Shown here: positions 8,939 through 17,764 of the stretch, in pieces
Position numbering within the stretch: the first letter of the stretch is position 1
How the letters are laid out: every line of letters starts with the position of its first letter
Source of the DNA: Burkholderia cepacia
GTDB taxonomy: Bacteria > Pseudomonadota > Gammaproteobacteria > Burkholderiales > Burkholderiaceae
Assembly (NCBI RefSeq): GCF_029962485.1
Contig: NZ_CP073637.1
Span: 1,922,001-1,986,000 of the forward strand
Reading direction: 5' to 3'
Length of the DNA stretch: 64,000 bases
Program-made: the position numbers and the translations under genes
Notes under the pieces: generated by a model
The model's database searches: none
Seen by the model: the letters and a program-made list of their open reading frames with translations, nothing else
Told to the model about the DNA's origin: nothing

Positions 8939-9403
8939 TCAGCCGCCGATCGTCCCGCGATCGATCTTGCGCGACAGGATGATCGACGTCGTCGTGCGCT
9001 CGACGCCTTCGAGCGTGCCGATCTGGTCGAGCAGGTCGTTGAGCCGTTCGGGCGAATCGGCACGCAGCCACGCGACGTAGTCGTACTCGCCGCTCACCGC
9101 GCACAGCAACTGCACTTCGGGCATCCGGTCGAGCTTGCGCAATACGTCCTTGCCGAACTTCGGCGTGAGGATGATGCCGACATACGCGTAAATGCTCGCG
9201 TCGAGCACGTCCTGCCCGAGCCGGACGCTGTACCCGGCGATCACGTTGGTGCGTTCGAGCCGCGCGATGCGTGCGACGACCGTCGTGCGCGCAACGTCGA
9301 GCTGGCGCGCGAGATCCGCGACACTGGCGCGCGCGTCGGCTTGCAGCAGCGCGACGAGTTGCCGGTCGAGATCGTCGAGTTGGTCGAGGCGGGGTGGACG
9401 CAT
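8939..9403 (-). CDS. Lrp/AsnC family transcriptional regulator
   Basis: A 154-residue feast/famine regulator. The N-terminal helix-turn-helix (ALLQADARASVADLARQLDVARTTV, about 15-40, split here only for description) binds DNA. The RAM ligand-binding domain (about 70-150) has the CAVSGEYDYVAW strand-turn and the LEGVERTTTSIIL strand. It probably forms octamers responding to an amino acid. The start at 9403 was chosen because the family begins just before the LDDLDRQ helix. It is convergent with the kinase gene and divergent from the Spy-like gene. Targets unknown. Confidence 0.88.
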   Translation of the reverse strand: MRPPRLDQLDDLDRQLVALLQADARASVADLARQLDVARTTVVARIARLERTNVIAGYSVRLGQDVLDASIYAYVGIILTPKFGKDVLRKLDRMPEVQLLCAVSGEYDYVAWLRADSPERLNDLLDQIGTLEGVERTTTSIILSRKIDRGTIGG

Positions 9404-9653
9404 GAGGCTGGGCCGGTGCGCGACGCGCCGGCTGAGTGGAAGGTGACGCGATGATAGCGCCGAACGCCGGTGCGCCCAACCGGCATCGCCCGGGTTCGAA
9501 CCTTTCAATTTCGATTCGTATCGGATGTAAGCAAGTGTCGCATTCACCGCTGCGCTGCACGCAACGTGCTACTAATAGCATGCGACGCGAGATGCGCGCT
9601 TGCGGCAGTTGCCGCCGCGCCCGCTCGCACGACACCACCCCGGAGAGCCAACC

Positions 9654-10205
9654 ATGAAGAAAATCTCGCTCACCCTCGCTACGCTCGTCGTTGCAGCCAG
9701 CGCGTTTGCGCAAACCCCGGCCCAGCCGCAAGCGCCCGCCCAGGCCGCGGCCACGACGGCTGCTGCGTCGGCCCCGAGCGCCGAGCAGCGCGCGGCACAC
9801 CACGAAGCGCGCATCGAGCAGCGCATCAAGTACCTGCACGACCAGCTGAAGATCACGTCGGCGCAGGAACCGCAATGGAAGACGTTCGCCGATACGATGC
9901 GCGACAACGGCGCGACGATGGGCCGCCTCTACAGCGAACGGATGGCCAAGCACGACGTCTCCGCGATCGACGACATGAAGCAGTACGCGGAACTGTCGCA
10001 GGCGAACGCCGACGGCGCGAAGAAGCTCGCCGACGCCTTCGCGCCGCTCTACGAGAGCTTCCCGGCCGAGCAGAAGGCGCTGGCCGACACGACGTTCCGC
10101 AGCTGGCTGCACCACGGCGGCGAGCACCGCGGCAAGGGCAAGGCGAAGGGCAAGGAAGGCAAGGCGGCAGCCGCGCCGGCCGCCAGCGCACCCGCGCAGC
10201 CCTGA
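9654..10205 (+). CDS. Periplasmic Spy/LTXXQ-motif protein
   Basis: A 183-residue secreted protein. The signal peptide (1-19) ends ASAFA. An Ala/Pro/Gln-rich spacer precedes an all-helical Spy-like domain with LKITSAQEPQWKTF and MRDNGATMGRLYSERM. The LTXXQ-type repeats mark the Spy/CpxP family of ATP-independent periplasmic chaperones and stress sensors. The C-terminus is a Lys/Gly/Ala-rich tail (GKGKAKGKEGK), unusual for Spy and possibly able to bind polyanions or metals. A GGAGAG box precedes the ATG. Confidence 0.82.
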   Translation: MKKISLTLATLVVAASAFAQTPAQPQAPAQAAATTAAASAPSAEQRAAHHEARIEQRIKYLHDQLKITSAQEPQWKTFADTMRDNGATMGRLYSERMAKHDVSAIDDMKQYAELSQANADGAKKLADAFAPLYESFPAEQKALADTTFRSWLHHGGEHRGKGKAKGKEGKAAAAPAASAPAQP

Positions 10206-10341
10206 CGCCCGCCCCGCCGGCGCCGTACCTGCCCGCCCGGGCCGGACGGCGCCGCGCCTCTGCCGGCGATCGGCGCGCCACACGGCGCGCCGAATTCGGG
10301 ATAAGCTCCCGGCTTTTCCAGCTTTCCCGCACCTCCCCGCC

Positions 10342-10773
10342 ATGCTCGAACTCAAGCACCTCGACCTGCGTACCGATCCGCAGGCCCGTCGCGTCGTCAA
10401 GGACGAAACCGTCGCCGTGGCTTTCGCGGATGCCGACGGCGAACTGATGAGCCTCGAAGGCCCGAACCGCTATGTGGCGGGCGACGCGCTGATCACCGGC
10501 TCGACCGGCGATCGCTGGGTCGTGTCGCGCGCACGCTTCGACGCCAAATACCTGCCCGCCGATCCGGCGCTCGCGCACGGCGCGCCGGGCGCCTACCGGA
10601 ACCGGCCGGCCGTCGTGCTCGCCCGCCGGATGGACGAGCCGTTTGCGATCGCCCGCTCGGAAAACGGCGACACGCTGCGCGGCGTCGCCGGCGACTGGGT
10701 CATGCAATACGCGCCCGGCGACTATGGCGTCGTCCAGGCGCAGCGCTTCGCGCAGGTCTACCGCGACGCATGA
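10342..10773 (+). CDS. PGDYG-motif protein of unknown function
   Basis: A 143-residue soluble protein with the eponymous APGDYGVVQ motif near the C-terminus, preceded by a repeated DWVMQY / DRWVVSRARFDAKY-type strand. The same pattern occurs twice (GDALITGSTGDRWVV and RGVAGDWVMQYAPGDYG), so the protein may be an internal duplication of a small beta fold. No enzymatic residues are evident. The family is known by name only. Confidence 0.75.
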   Translation: MLELKHLDLRTDPQARRVVKDETVAVAFADADGELMSLEGPNRYVAGDALITGSTGDRWVVSRARFDAKYLPADPALAHGAPGAYRNRPAVVLARRMDEPFAIARSENGDTLRGVAGDWVMQYAPGDYGVVQAQRFAQVYRDA

Positions 10774-10806
10774 TCCGCCGCGCCGGCACGAGTCCGGCGC
10801 CGTCGC

Positions 10807-11169
10807 TCACGCAAAGTCTTCGTCGAGTTCGAGTTCCGCGTCGCGCTCGACGGCCTCACCGGCCGCGTGCCGCTCCTCGAGCGACCCGAGCATCGCTTCC
10901 GTATACGCATGCAGCACCGCGTGGCTGCGCGCACGCTGCATCGGCTTGAGCGCCAGGTAGCGCGCCAGCGCCGCCGGCACGATGCGGATCGCGAGCGTCA
11001 TCCGCTTCGGCGTCGCGCCGAAACGCATCGCGAGCCAGTGCACGAACAGGAAACGCCCGCGTGCATCGCTGCTTTCGGCAAAGCGCGTCTGCTCCGGGAA
11101 GAGATCGCAGATCACGCGTGCGAGCGCGTCGAATTCCGCGCTCTGGCATTCGATCAGATAGTCGTCCAT
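10807..11169 (-). CDS. Small acidic protein, possibly DUF3022
   Basis: A 120-residue cytoplasmic protein with an acidic tail (VERDAELELDEDFA). It contains ECQSAEFDALARVICDLFPEQ and a MTLAIRIVPAALARYLAL segment. It resembles small uncharacterised proteins found mainly in Burkholderia, perhaps the DUF3022 group, though I cannot confirm this by search. It follows the YhfC-type gene by 12 bases and is probably co-transcribed with it. Confidence 0.6.
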   Translation of the reverse strand: MDDYLIECQSAEFDALARVICDLFPEQTRFAESSDARGRFLFVHWLAMRFGATPKRMTLAIRIVPAALARYLALKPMQRARSHAVLHAYTEAMLGSLEERHAAGEAVERDAELELDEDFA

Positions 11170-11181
11170 TGCGCTCTCCCG

Positions 11182-11970
11182 TCAGGCCGCCGCACGCGAC
11201 GGCCGGCACGTCTTCACCAGCACGACAACCAGCACCGCGGCCATCACGAAATACACGGCCTCGACCCACGCGGCCGGCAGCACACGCACCTGGTACAACA
11301 GCGTCGGCGCGGCCGCCAGCGCATGCAGCACGATCGCCAGCGGCAACACGGCCGCGCGGCCGGCGCGCACGCCGCGCCAGACCAGCACCGACAGCGCGAG
11401 CTGCACCGCGAACGCCGCGCAGCGTTCGAGCAGCAACAGCAGGATCGACTGTGCCGACAACGTCGCGAGCATCATGTGCAGACGCACCACGGTGTCGACC
11501 GGCAGATCGGACAGTTGCGTCTCGAGCTGGCCGCGGCTCGCGAGCCACGCGAGATACGACCACTGGCCCCATACGAGCACGCCGACGAACCAGGCTTCGG
11601 CACCGGCGTGACCGATCCCGTAGCCGATCCCGCGACCGTCGCCGGCCGATTCGCCATAACGGCGGTTCAGGAAGCGCATCCCGAGATAGCGGCCGACTTC
11701 CTCGAATGCGGCGGTCGCGAGCGCGCCGTACGCGACGAACGCGAGCGGCTGCGTCAGCCAGCCGTCCTCCGGCGTGTGGCTCAGCACGAGCCCGTGGAAC
11801 GCCCGCTCGACGATCATCGCAAACAACGTGAAGACGGCGACACCGACGATCGTGTCGCGGCGGTTGAGCGCAAGCGGCTTGCGCAGGAGGCGGTAGAGGA
11901 CGAGCGGCAGCAGCGCGATGATCAGCGTGGCGGCAATCAGCAGCGCCAGCGTGACGGGAGCGACAGTCAT
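11182..11970 (-). CDS. YhfC-type intramembrane metalloprotease-like protein
   Basis: A 262-residue protein with about seven membrane helices. The putative active-site motifs of the YhfC/CPBP (Abi) group are present: an FEEVGRYLG Glu-Glu-x3-Arg motif near residue 95 and GIGHAGAEA near residue 122, plus a third His (VLHALAA) near 222. These proteins are predicted glutamic-type intramembrane proteases. An AAGGAA box lies six bases before the ATG. It is followed by the small acidic protein gene. Substrate unknown. Confidence 0.78.
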   Translation of the reverse strand: MTVAPVTLALLIAATLIIALLPLVLYRLLRKPLALNRRDTIVGVAVFTLFAMIVERAFHGLVLSHTPEDGWLTQPLAFVAYGALATAAFEEVGRYLGMRFLNRRYGESAGDGRGIGYGIGHAGAEAWFVGVLVWGQWSYLAWLASRGQLETQLSDLPVDTVVRLHMMLATLSAQSILLLLLERCAAFAVQLALSVLVWRGVRAGRAAVLPLAIVLHALAAAPTLLYQVRVLPAAWVEAVYFVMAAVLVVVLVKTCRPSRAAA

Positions 11971-12024
11971 GTATTTCCTTGTTCGGGGCAGCGCACCTGA
12001 CGCGCTGCGTGCCCCGAATGATAC

Positions 12025-13068
12025 TCAGCTTGCGGTCGACGCGCGCGCACACAGCTCGCCGGGCAGCATCGCGACCCGCACGTCGCCCGCCGCGCCGTCG
12101 ATCCGCTCGTGCACGAACTCGACGGCCTTGTAGCCGATTTCGTAGGTCGGCTGACGGATCGTCGTGATGCCGATCAGCTCGGCCCATTCGGGATCGTCGA
12201 TCGACAGCAGCGCCGCCTTCTGCTGCCACGCGGCGCCGAAACGCGCGCGCAGGTGGCGCGCGATCGCGAGCGCGACCGGCGCATTCGCGGCGAACAGCGC
12301 CGCGCGCACGCCACGCCGTGCCGCGTCGTCGATGCGGGTGTCGATGTCGGCAAGCGCCGCCGCGGCGGCATCGGGCGAGTTCAGGTCGAGCACGACCGTC
12401 GGCGGCACCGGCAGCCCGCGCGCGTCCAGCGCCGCACGAAACGCGGCCTCGCGCACGCGCCGCGAGCTGACGCGCTCGAACGGCTGCACGACGAAATGGA
12501 TCGCGTCGAAGCCGTGTTCGACCAGGTGCGCGAGCGCCATCTCGATCGCATCGGCGTTGTCGAGACCGATCAGGTCGGCCTCGAAGCCCTCGACCGTCCG
12601 GTCGACGAGCACGGCCGGGATGCCCGCGCCGCGCAGCGGGCGCAGCACGTCTTCGTCGGCGCCGAGCGCGTTGACGATCAGCCCTTCGACACGGTAGGTC
12701 GTGAGCAGCTGCAGGAAGCGCCGCTCCATCTCGACCTCGTTCGCCGCGTGACAGATGAGCGGCATGTAGCCGAGCGCATGGCACGCAGCCTCGACGCCCT
12801 GCAGCACTTCGACGGTGTAAGGATTGGTCAGGTCGGCCGCGAGCATGCCGAGCAGCCGGTTGCGGCCGCGCTTGAGCCCGCGCGCCATCTGGTTCGGCCG
12901 GTAGTTGAGCCGCGCGATCGCGGACTCGATCCGCTGTCGCAGATCGACGGACAGCACATGCGTCTCGCCGTTCAGATAGCGCGAAACGCTGGTCTTGCCC
13001 GTGCCGGCCTCGCGCGCGACGTCGCTGATCGTCGCCGGACGCGTCGTGGAAGGTTGCGAATCGGTCAC
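12025..13068 (-). CDS. ptxS: LacI-family regulator of the kgu operon (PtxS-type)
   Basis: A 347-residue repressor with an N-terminal LacI helix-turn-helix (ISDVAREAGTGKTSVSRYLN, about 14-33) and a periplasmic-binding-protein-like effector domain. In Pseudomonas, PtxS represses kgu genes by binding a palindrome with an ACCGGT centre and is released by 2-ketogluconate. The GTGKTSVSRYLNGE recognition region and the position next to kguD fit that role. The start is a GTG with a GAGG box eight bases upstream. It lies 332 bases downstream of kguD on the same strand and may have its own promoter in that gap. Confidence 0.82.
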   Translation of the reverse strand: MTDSQPSTTRPATISDVAREAGTGKTSVSRYLNGETHVLSVDLRQRIESAIARLNYRPNQMARGLKRGRNRLLGMLAADLTNPYTVEVLQGVEAACHALGYMPLICHAANEVEMERRFLQLLTTYRVEGLIVNALGADEDVLRPLRGAGIPAVLVDRTVEGFEADLIGLDNADAIEMALAHLVEHGFDAIHFVVQPFERVSSRRVREAAFRAALDARGLPVPPTVVLDLNSPDAAAAALADIDTRIDDAARRGVRAALFAANAPVALAIARHLRARFGAAWQQKAALLSIDDPEWAELIGITTIRQPTYEIGYKAVEFVHERIDGAAGDVRVAMLPGELCARASTAS

Positions 13069-13400
13069 TGTCGTGCCTCGCGACGTACGATCCGCGCCGC
13101 TTCGTGAGCAGACGGACCTTTGTTGTTGGAAACGTAAGCCACCCGGCGGACTCCTCTGTCTGAGCGCTTCTGCGCCTGCGCTGGCCCCGTGTCTGGCGGT
13201 CGATCCGCGCAAGTCAGTCGCGTGCAACGGCAGTCGGCCGCCCGGACCTGGCGCGGATCCCCGCCGCGCGACGCCACCGGCAGTGTAGCCGGGCCGTCGA
13301 TGCGACGAGAGCGGGCGATCATAACGCAGCCAGCCCTCCCGCACCACGATCATCGACTCTAACCGCGCCGGCGCCGCACCGACCGGTTGCCCGAGGCGGC
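13069..13400. other. Intergenic region between kguD and ptxS
   Basis: About 330 bases with no supported gene. It presumably holds the ptxS promoter. A GTTTCC half-site-like element lies on the minus strand near 13125, but no full copy of the palindrome found before kguE is present. Confidence 0.4.
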
Positions 13401-14366
13401 TCAGGCGTGTGCGAGCGCGTCCGGATTGACGAGATTCGTGCGCAGCGTGCCGGCCAGCGCGCCGACCAGGTTTTCCGCGGCGCAGCGCGCCATCGCGTGG
13501 CGCGTCTCGTGCGTCGCCGAGCCGATATGCGGCAGCGCGACGACATTCTTCATCTGCAGCAGCGGCGAATCCGCCGGCAGCGGCTCCTGCTCGAACACGT
13601 CGAGCCCCGCGCCGCGGATCGTGCCCGCGCGCAGCGCGTCGGCCAGCGCGGCTTCGTCGACCACGGGCCCGCGCGACGCATTGATCAGGATCGCGCCGCG
13701 CTTCATCTTCGCGAATTCGGGCCCGCCGATCAGGTGACGCGTGTCCGGCGACAGCGGCACCTGCAGGCACACGAAATCCGACTGCGCGAGCAGTTCGTCG
13801 AACGTCACGCGCCGCGCGCCGTATTGGGTCTCGGCTTCCGCGTTCGCGGAGCGGTTCGCGTACAGCACCTGCATCCGGAAGCCGAGCGCCGCGCGGCGCG
13901 CGACCGCGCCGCCGATCCGCCCGAGGCCGACGATGCCGAGCGTCTTGCCCTGCACGTCGGTACCGTACAGGTCGGGGCCGATGCTGCGATGCCAGTTCCC
14001 GGCCTTCACCCACTCGGCCAGTTCGACCACGCGCCGCGCGGAAGCCAGAATCAGCGAAAACACCGTATCGGCGGTCGACTCGGTCAGCACGTCCGGCGTA
14101 TGCGCGAGCACGATGCCGCGGCGCGTCAGATCGGCGACGTCGAAGTTGTCGTAGCCGACCGAGATCGTCGACCACGCCTTCAGCCGCGGCGCGCGGTCGA
14201 GCATCTGCGGCGTGACCTTCAGGCTCGCGCCGATCGCGCCGTCCGCGTCGCCGAGTGCCGCGGCCAGTGCGTCGGCGCCGTCGGCCTGCACGACGTCCGC
14301 ATGCTCGCGCAGGTACGCGAGAACGTCATCGGGCAGCGGCTTGTACGCGACGATACGGGGCTTCAT
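13401..14366 (-). CDS. kguD: 2-ketogluconate-6-phosphate reductase (D-2-hydroxyacid dehydrogenase family)
   Basis: A 321-residue NAD(P)H-dependent 2-hydroxyacid dehydrogenase. The nucleotide motif GLGRIGGAVARR lies near residue 150. Catalytic Arg (NASRGPVVDE), Glu (DVFEQEPLP) and His (ALPHIGSAT) are all present. In the kgu pathway KguD reduces 2-keto-6-phosphogluconate to 6-phosphogluconate. It is the last enzyme gene of the run and starts three bases after kguT stops. The family members also include glyoxylate/hydroxypyruvate reductases; operon context favours the KguD role. Confidence 0.85.
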   Translation of the reverse strand: MKPRIVAYKPLPDDVLAYLREHADVVQADGADALAAALGDADGAIGASLKVTPQMLDRAPRLKAWSTISVGYDNFDVADLTRRGIVLAHTPDVLTESTADTVFSLILASARRVVELAEWVKAGNWHRSIGPDLYGTDVQGKTLGIVGLGRIGGAVARRAALGFRMQVLYANRSANAEAETQYGARRVTFDELLAQSDFVCLQVPLSPDTRHLIGGPEFAKMKRGAILINASRGPVVDEAALADALRAGTIRGAGLDVFEQEPLPADSPLLQMKNVVALPHIGSATHETRHAMARCAAENLVGALAGTLRTNLVNPDALAHA

Positions 14367-14369
14367 GTT

Positions 14370-15650
14370 TCATTTTCCTTGCAGCGGCGCGGCGAGCGGA
14401 TGCGCATCGCGCGCCTGGGGTTTGACGGACAGCGTGAGGATCACCGCGGCGACGAGCGCGGCGCTCATGAATGCATACGACGCGACAGGCGACCCGGTCG
14501 CACCGTTCAGGTAACCGACGAAGTACGAGCCGACGAACGAGCCGAGCGCGCCCATGCTGTTGATCAGCGCCATTGCGCCGCCGGCGACGTTCTTCGGCAG
14601 CAGTTCCGGCACGATCGCGAAGAACGGGCCGTACGGCGCATACATCGCGGCGCCCGCGACGACCAGCAGCGCATACGAGATCCAGAAATGCGACGAGCCG
14701 AGCGCGTACGACGCGGCGAACGCGGCCGCGCCGATCAGCAGAAACGGCCACACGAAGCCGCGGCGCGAGCCGACCTTGTCGGACGCCCACGATGCCGCGA
14801 TCATCGCGATCGTCGCCGCGAGATACGGCAGCGCGGACAGCCAGCCGGTCGCGACCATCCCGAGGTCGGAACCGTTCTTGACGATCGACGGCAGCCACAG
14901 CACGAAGCCGTACACGCCGATGCTCCAGCAGAAATACTGCGCGCACAGCTTGATCACGGCCGGCGAGCGGAATGCCTCGCCATAGTTGCGCACGGGCTTG
15001 ATCGCTGCCTGCTCGGCCACGAGCGCGGCGTCGAGGTCGCGTTTTTCCTGCGCGGTGAGCCACGGCGAATCGGCCGGCTTGTCCTGCACGAGGAACCACC
15101 AGCACACGGCCCAGATGACGGCCGGCACGCCTTCGGCGATGAACATGTGGCGCCAGCCGAATTCATGCACGAGATAACCCGACACGATCGACATCCACAG
15201 CACCGTGACCGGGTTGCCGAGGATCAGGAACGTGTTCGCACGCGAGCGCTCGTTCTTCGTGAACCAGTTGCTGATGTAGATCAGCATCGCCGGCATCACG
15301 GCCGCCTCGACCACGCCGAGCACGAAGCGGATCGCCATCAGCGACGGGATGTTGCTGACCACGCCCGTGAGCGCCGCGCAGCCGCCCCACAGGATCAGGC
15401 TGACGAACACGAGCTTCTTCACGCTGCGGCGTTCCGCATAGATCGCACCGGGGATCTGGAAGAAGAAGTAACCGAGGAAGAACAGCGCGCCGATCAGCGA
15501 CGACAGGCCCTTGCTGATCCCGAGGTCCTGGTTGATGCCGGCCGCCGCCGCGAACCCGTAGTTCGCGCGATCGAGGTAAGCGAGGCTGTACGTGATGAAG
15601 ACGATCGGCATGATCGTCCACCAGCGTCGGGCTGCAAGATTGGCTGCCAT
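14370..15650 (-). CDS. kguT: MFS 2-ketogluconate transporter
   Basis: A 426-residue major-facilitator protein of the anion:cation symporter group, with twelve predicted helices. The first helix contains YSLAYLDRANYG, typical of this subgroup. A central cytoplasmic loop near residue 200 (TAQEKRDLDAAL) separates the halves. It would import 2-ketogluconate by proton symport. The ATG at 15650 has a GGAG-like box eight bases before it; a longer in-frame start 19 codons upstream begins inside a repeated intergenic element and is not preferred. It lies between kguK and kguD. Confidence 0.85.
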   Translation of the reverse strand: MAANLAARRWWTIMPIVFITYSLAYLDRANYGFAAAAGINQDLGISKGLSSLIGALFFLGYFFFQIPGAIYAERRSVKKLVFVSLILWGGCAALTGVVSNIPSLMAIRFVLGVVEAAVMPAMLIYISNWFTKNERSRANTFLILGNPVTVLWMSIVSGYLVHEFGWRHMFIAEGVPAVIWAVCWWFLVQDKPADSPWLTAQEKRDLDAALVAEQAAIKPVRNYGEAFRSPAVIKLCAQYFCWSIGVYGFVLWLPSIVKNGSDLGMVATGWLSALPYLAATIAMIAASWASDKVGSRRGFVWPFLLIGAAAFAASYALGSSHFWISYALLVVAGAAMYAPYGPFFAIVPELLPKNVAGGAMALINSMGALGSFVGSYFVGYLNGATGSPVASYAFMSAALVAAVILTLSVKPQARDAHPLAAPLQGK

Positions 15651-15666
15651 GAGAGTGTCTCCGTAT

Positions 15667-15743
15667 GTCGGCCGGGCCTGGCGCTTCAGCGCCCGGCACG
15701 GCCCCATCCTTTAGGGAGTCGGCCGGACCTGGCGCTTCAGCGC
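15667..15743. repeat. Duplicated 26-bp element in the kguK-kguT gap
   Basis: Two copies of a 26-bp element (15667-15692 and 15718-15743) differ at one base. Each contains the short palindrome GCGCT-GA-AGCGC (written on the minus strand) and a CGGCC core. The stretch between them can also pair. The gap is 168 bases, long for an operon, so this may be a REP-like or mRNA-processing element setting different expression of kguK and kguT. Confidence 0.6.
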
Positions 15744-15818
15744 TGGGGCCGGCCTCGAACAAAACTACGTGTGCGTCGCGCACGAAATGGATCCGCGGAT
15801 TGTGCCGTGTCCGGCCTC

Positions 15819-16811
15819 TCATTGCGCGGTGACGGTTTCCTCTAAGCGATCGGCGCGATTGCTGACATTTTCGAGCCGGTCGAGGGCTTCACGCGTCGGC
15901 AGCCCTTCCGAATCGCCGATCACCTGGATCGCGAGCGCGCCGATCCGGTTGCCGCGCGCGACGGCCTGCTCGACGCTCCGGCCTTCCAGCAATGCGCTGA
16001 CCACGCCGACCGCGAAACCGTCGCCGGCGCCGACCGTGTCGACCACCCGCTCGACACGCTCGCCCACGACCGTGCCCTCGCGGCCGTCGGCCGTACGGAA
16101 ATACGCGCCTTGCGCGCCGAGCTTGATCACGACGCCGCGCGCGCCCTGTGCGAGATAGAAGCCCGCGATGTCGGCCGGCGTGTCGTACCCGGTGAGCTGC
16201 CGCCCTTCGGCGAGGCCCGGCAGCACCCAGTCGGCGAGCGTCGCGAGCGCGTTCAGCGTCTTCGCCATCACGTCGGCGGACGGCCACAGCGTCGGGCGCA
16301 GGTTCGGGTCGAACGAGATCGTCTTGCCCGCCGCGCGCATCTCGCGCGCGAGCCGGAACGCCAGCTCGCACGACGTCGCGGAAATCGCCGGCGCGACACC
16401 CGTCAGGTGCAGGTGGCGCGCGCCGAGCACGTAGTCGGCCACGTAGTCGTCGCACGACAGGTGGCTTGCGGCCGAGCCCTTGCGGAAATATTCGACGGTC
16501 GGATCGCTGCCGTCGTCGTTGCGCGACTTCAGCTGGAAACCGGTCGGGTAACGCGGATCGACGGTCACGCACGACGCATCGATGCCTTCGCGCGCCAGCG
16601 TGTCGAGCACGTAGCCGCCGAACGAATCGCTGCCCACGCGGCTCATCCAGCCGACCCGGAAGCCGAGCCGCGACAGGCCGATCGCGACGTTCAGGTCGGC
16701 GCCCGCGATCCGCTTCGTGAATTGCCCCGCGTGCGCGAGATGGCCGGGATCGGTCGCGACGAACATCGCCATCGCCTCGCCGTAGGTCACGACATCGAGT
16801 GCTGCTTTCAT
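15819..16811 (-). CDS. kguK: 2-ketogluconate kinase (PfkB family)
   Basis: A 330-residue PfkB-type sugar kinase. The N-terminal PfkB signature segment (DLNVAIGLSRLGFRVGWMSRVG) lies near residues 40-60. The C-terminal signature GAGDGFAVG, with catalytic Asp, lies near residue 265. It phosphorylates 2-ketogluconate at C6 using ATP in the cytoplasm. The start has an AGGAG box seven bases upstream. KdgK-type 2-keto-3-deoxygluconate kinases look similar; the neighbours kguE, kguT and kguD favour KguK. Confidence 0.85.
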   Translation of the reverse strand: MKAALDVVTYGEAMAMFVATDPGHLAHAGQFTKRIAGADLNVAIGLSRLGFRVGWMSRVGSDSFGGYVLDTLAREGIDASCVTVDPRYPTGFQLKSRNDDGSDPTVEYFRKGSAASHLSCDDYVADYVLGARHLHLTGVAPAISATSCELAFRLAREMRAAGKTISFDPNLRPTLWPSADVMAKTLNALATLADWVLPGLAEGRQLTGYDTPADIAGFYLAQGARGVVIKLGAQGAYFRTADGREGTVVGERVERVVDTVGAGDGFAVGVVSALLEGRSVEQAVARGNRIGALAIQVIGDSEGLPTREALDRLENVSNRADRLEETVTAQ

Positions 16812-16839
16812 GAATGAACTCCTCGGGATCCTGCTGCCG

Positions 16840-17604
16840 TCACGCGGTCGCGAGCCACGCGACACGGCGGCATGCATCGCCCGCCAGATCGGTCGCGTCG
16901 AACGGAAACTCGATGCCGCGCGGCGCGTACGGCGGCAGCGCCGCGAGCACGCCGGTCACGAGCGCGTCGTCCGGCGCCGGCGCGGCCGCGAAACGGCGCG
17001 CGCCCTCACCTTCGACGGCCTTGCAATGAATGTATTCCACATGCGGTGCGAGCACCTGCGCGCAATCGAGCGGCGCTTCGCCCGGCCACTGCCAGTTGCC
17101 GATGTCGAACGTCATCCCGAGCGCGTCGCGCAGGCCGGCCGCGGCCAGCGCGTCGAACAGCCCGCGAAACTGCGCGAGCGCGCCGCCGACCGGAAGCTGG
17201 CCATTCTCGACCACCACGCGGGCCTTCGCGACGCGCGACAGCGCGACGATGTCGGCCGCGTGTGCATCGCCGGCAAAGCCGCCGAGCTGAAATTTGACGA
17301 AGCGCGCGCCGAGCGCGTCGGCTTCCGCGAGCGCGTCGCGCAATGCATCCGCGTCGAGCGCGCCCGTTTCCGTGTACAGCGTGGCCGGCGTCGAGTAGAC
17401 CGACCACAGCCCGTGGGCGGCGATCTGCGCGCCGAGCGCGGCCAGCGCGCCGGGAGCCGCGTCGTCGTCCGACGCGAACAGTTCGCGCCGCACCTCGAAA
17501 CCGGTCGCACCGGATGCCGCCACGGTTGCGACGAATGCGCTGTGGCCCTCCTGACGCACGCGGTCCATCCCGAATGCGCTCGCCACGATCACGATGTCTG
17601 CCAT
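16840..17604 (-). CDS. kguE: KguE-type sugar isomerase/epimerase (TIM barrel)
   Basis: A 254-residue xylose-isomerase-like TIM-barrel protein, first gene of the kgu run. Metal-binding acidic and His residues of the fold are visible: VENGQLP (Glu), MTFDIGNWQW (Asp) and HVEYIHCKAVEG (His). Its exact reaction in 2-ketogluconate use is not established; Pseudomonas KguE is annotated as an epimerase. A CAAAATGG-type start context follows the PtxS-like operator. kguK begins 28 bases after its stop. Confidence 0.8.
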   Translation of the reverse strand: MADIVIVASAFGMDRVRQEGHSAFVATVAASGATGFEVRRELFASDDDAAPGALAALGAQIAAHGLWSVYSTPATLYTETGALDADALRDALAEADALGARFVKFQLGGFAGDAHAADIVALSRVAKARVVVENGQLPVGGALAQFRGLFDALAAAGLRDALGMTFDIGNWQWPGEAPLDCAQVLAPHVEYIHCKAVEGEGARRFAAAPAPDDALVTGVLAALPPYAPRGIEFPFDATDLAGDACRRVAWLATA

Positions 17605-17622
17605 TTTGCCCTTTTTAACCGG

Positions 17623-17640
17623 AATGGAACCGGTTCCATT
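17623..17640. promoter_or_regulatory. PtxS-type operator upstream of kguE
   Basis: A perfect 18-bp palindrome, AATGGAACCGGTTCCATT, is centred 27 bases before the kguE start. Its 14-bp core TGGAACCGGTTCCA differs in only one base per half from the PtxS operator known in Pseudomonas (TGAAACCGGTTTCA). Its position fits repression of the kgu operon by the adjacent LacI-type regulator. Confidence 0.85.
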
Positions 17641-17764
17641 TGCTTGAGACGGATGGTGCGCCTCGCGTCAGGCCCACGCCATAGAGGAAATCCCTAAGAT
17701 AGTGCACCACGCAGGTATTCACCCGACGGCGCGCAACACGTGTTCCCGGGGCGGCTTCGGCCGC

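Noticed and set aside
15163..15822. Possible peptide with AEAPGPAD repeats in the kguK-kguT gap
   Set aside because: The repeated amino acids come from the duplicated 26-bp DNA element read in a shadow frame; no ribosome binding site or start supports translation.
13407..15845. Very long antisense frame opposite kguD and kguT
   Set aside because: It is a GC-skew shadow of two clear genes on the other strand; composition is Arg/Ala/His-rich nonsense.
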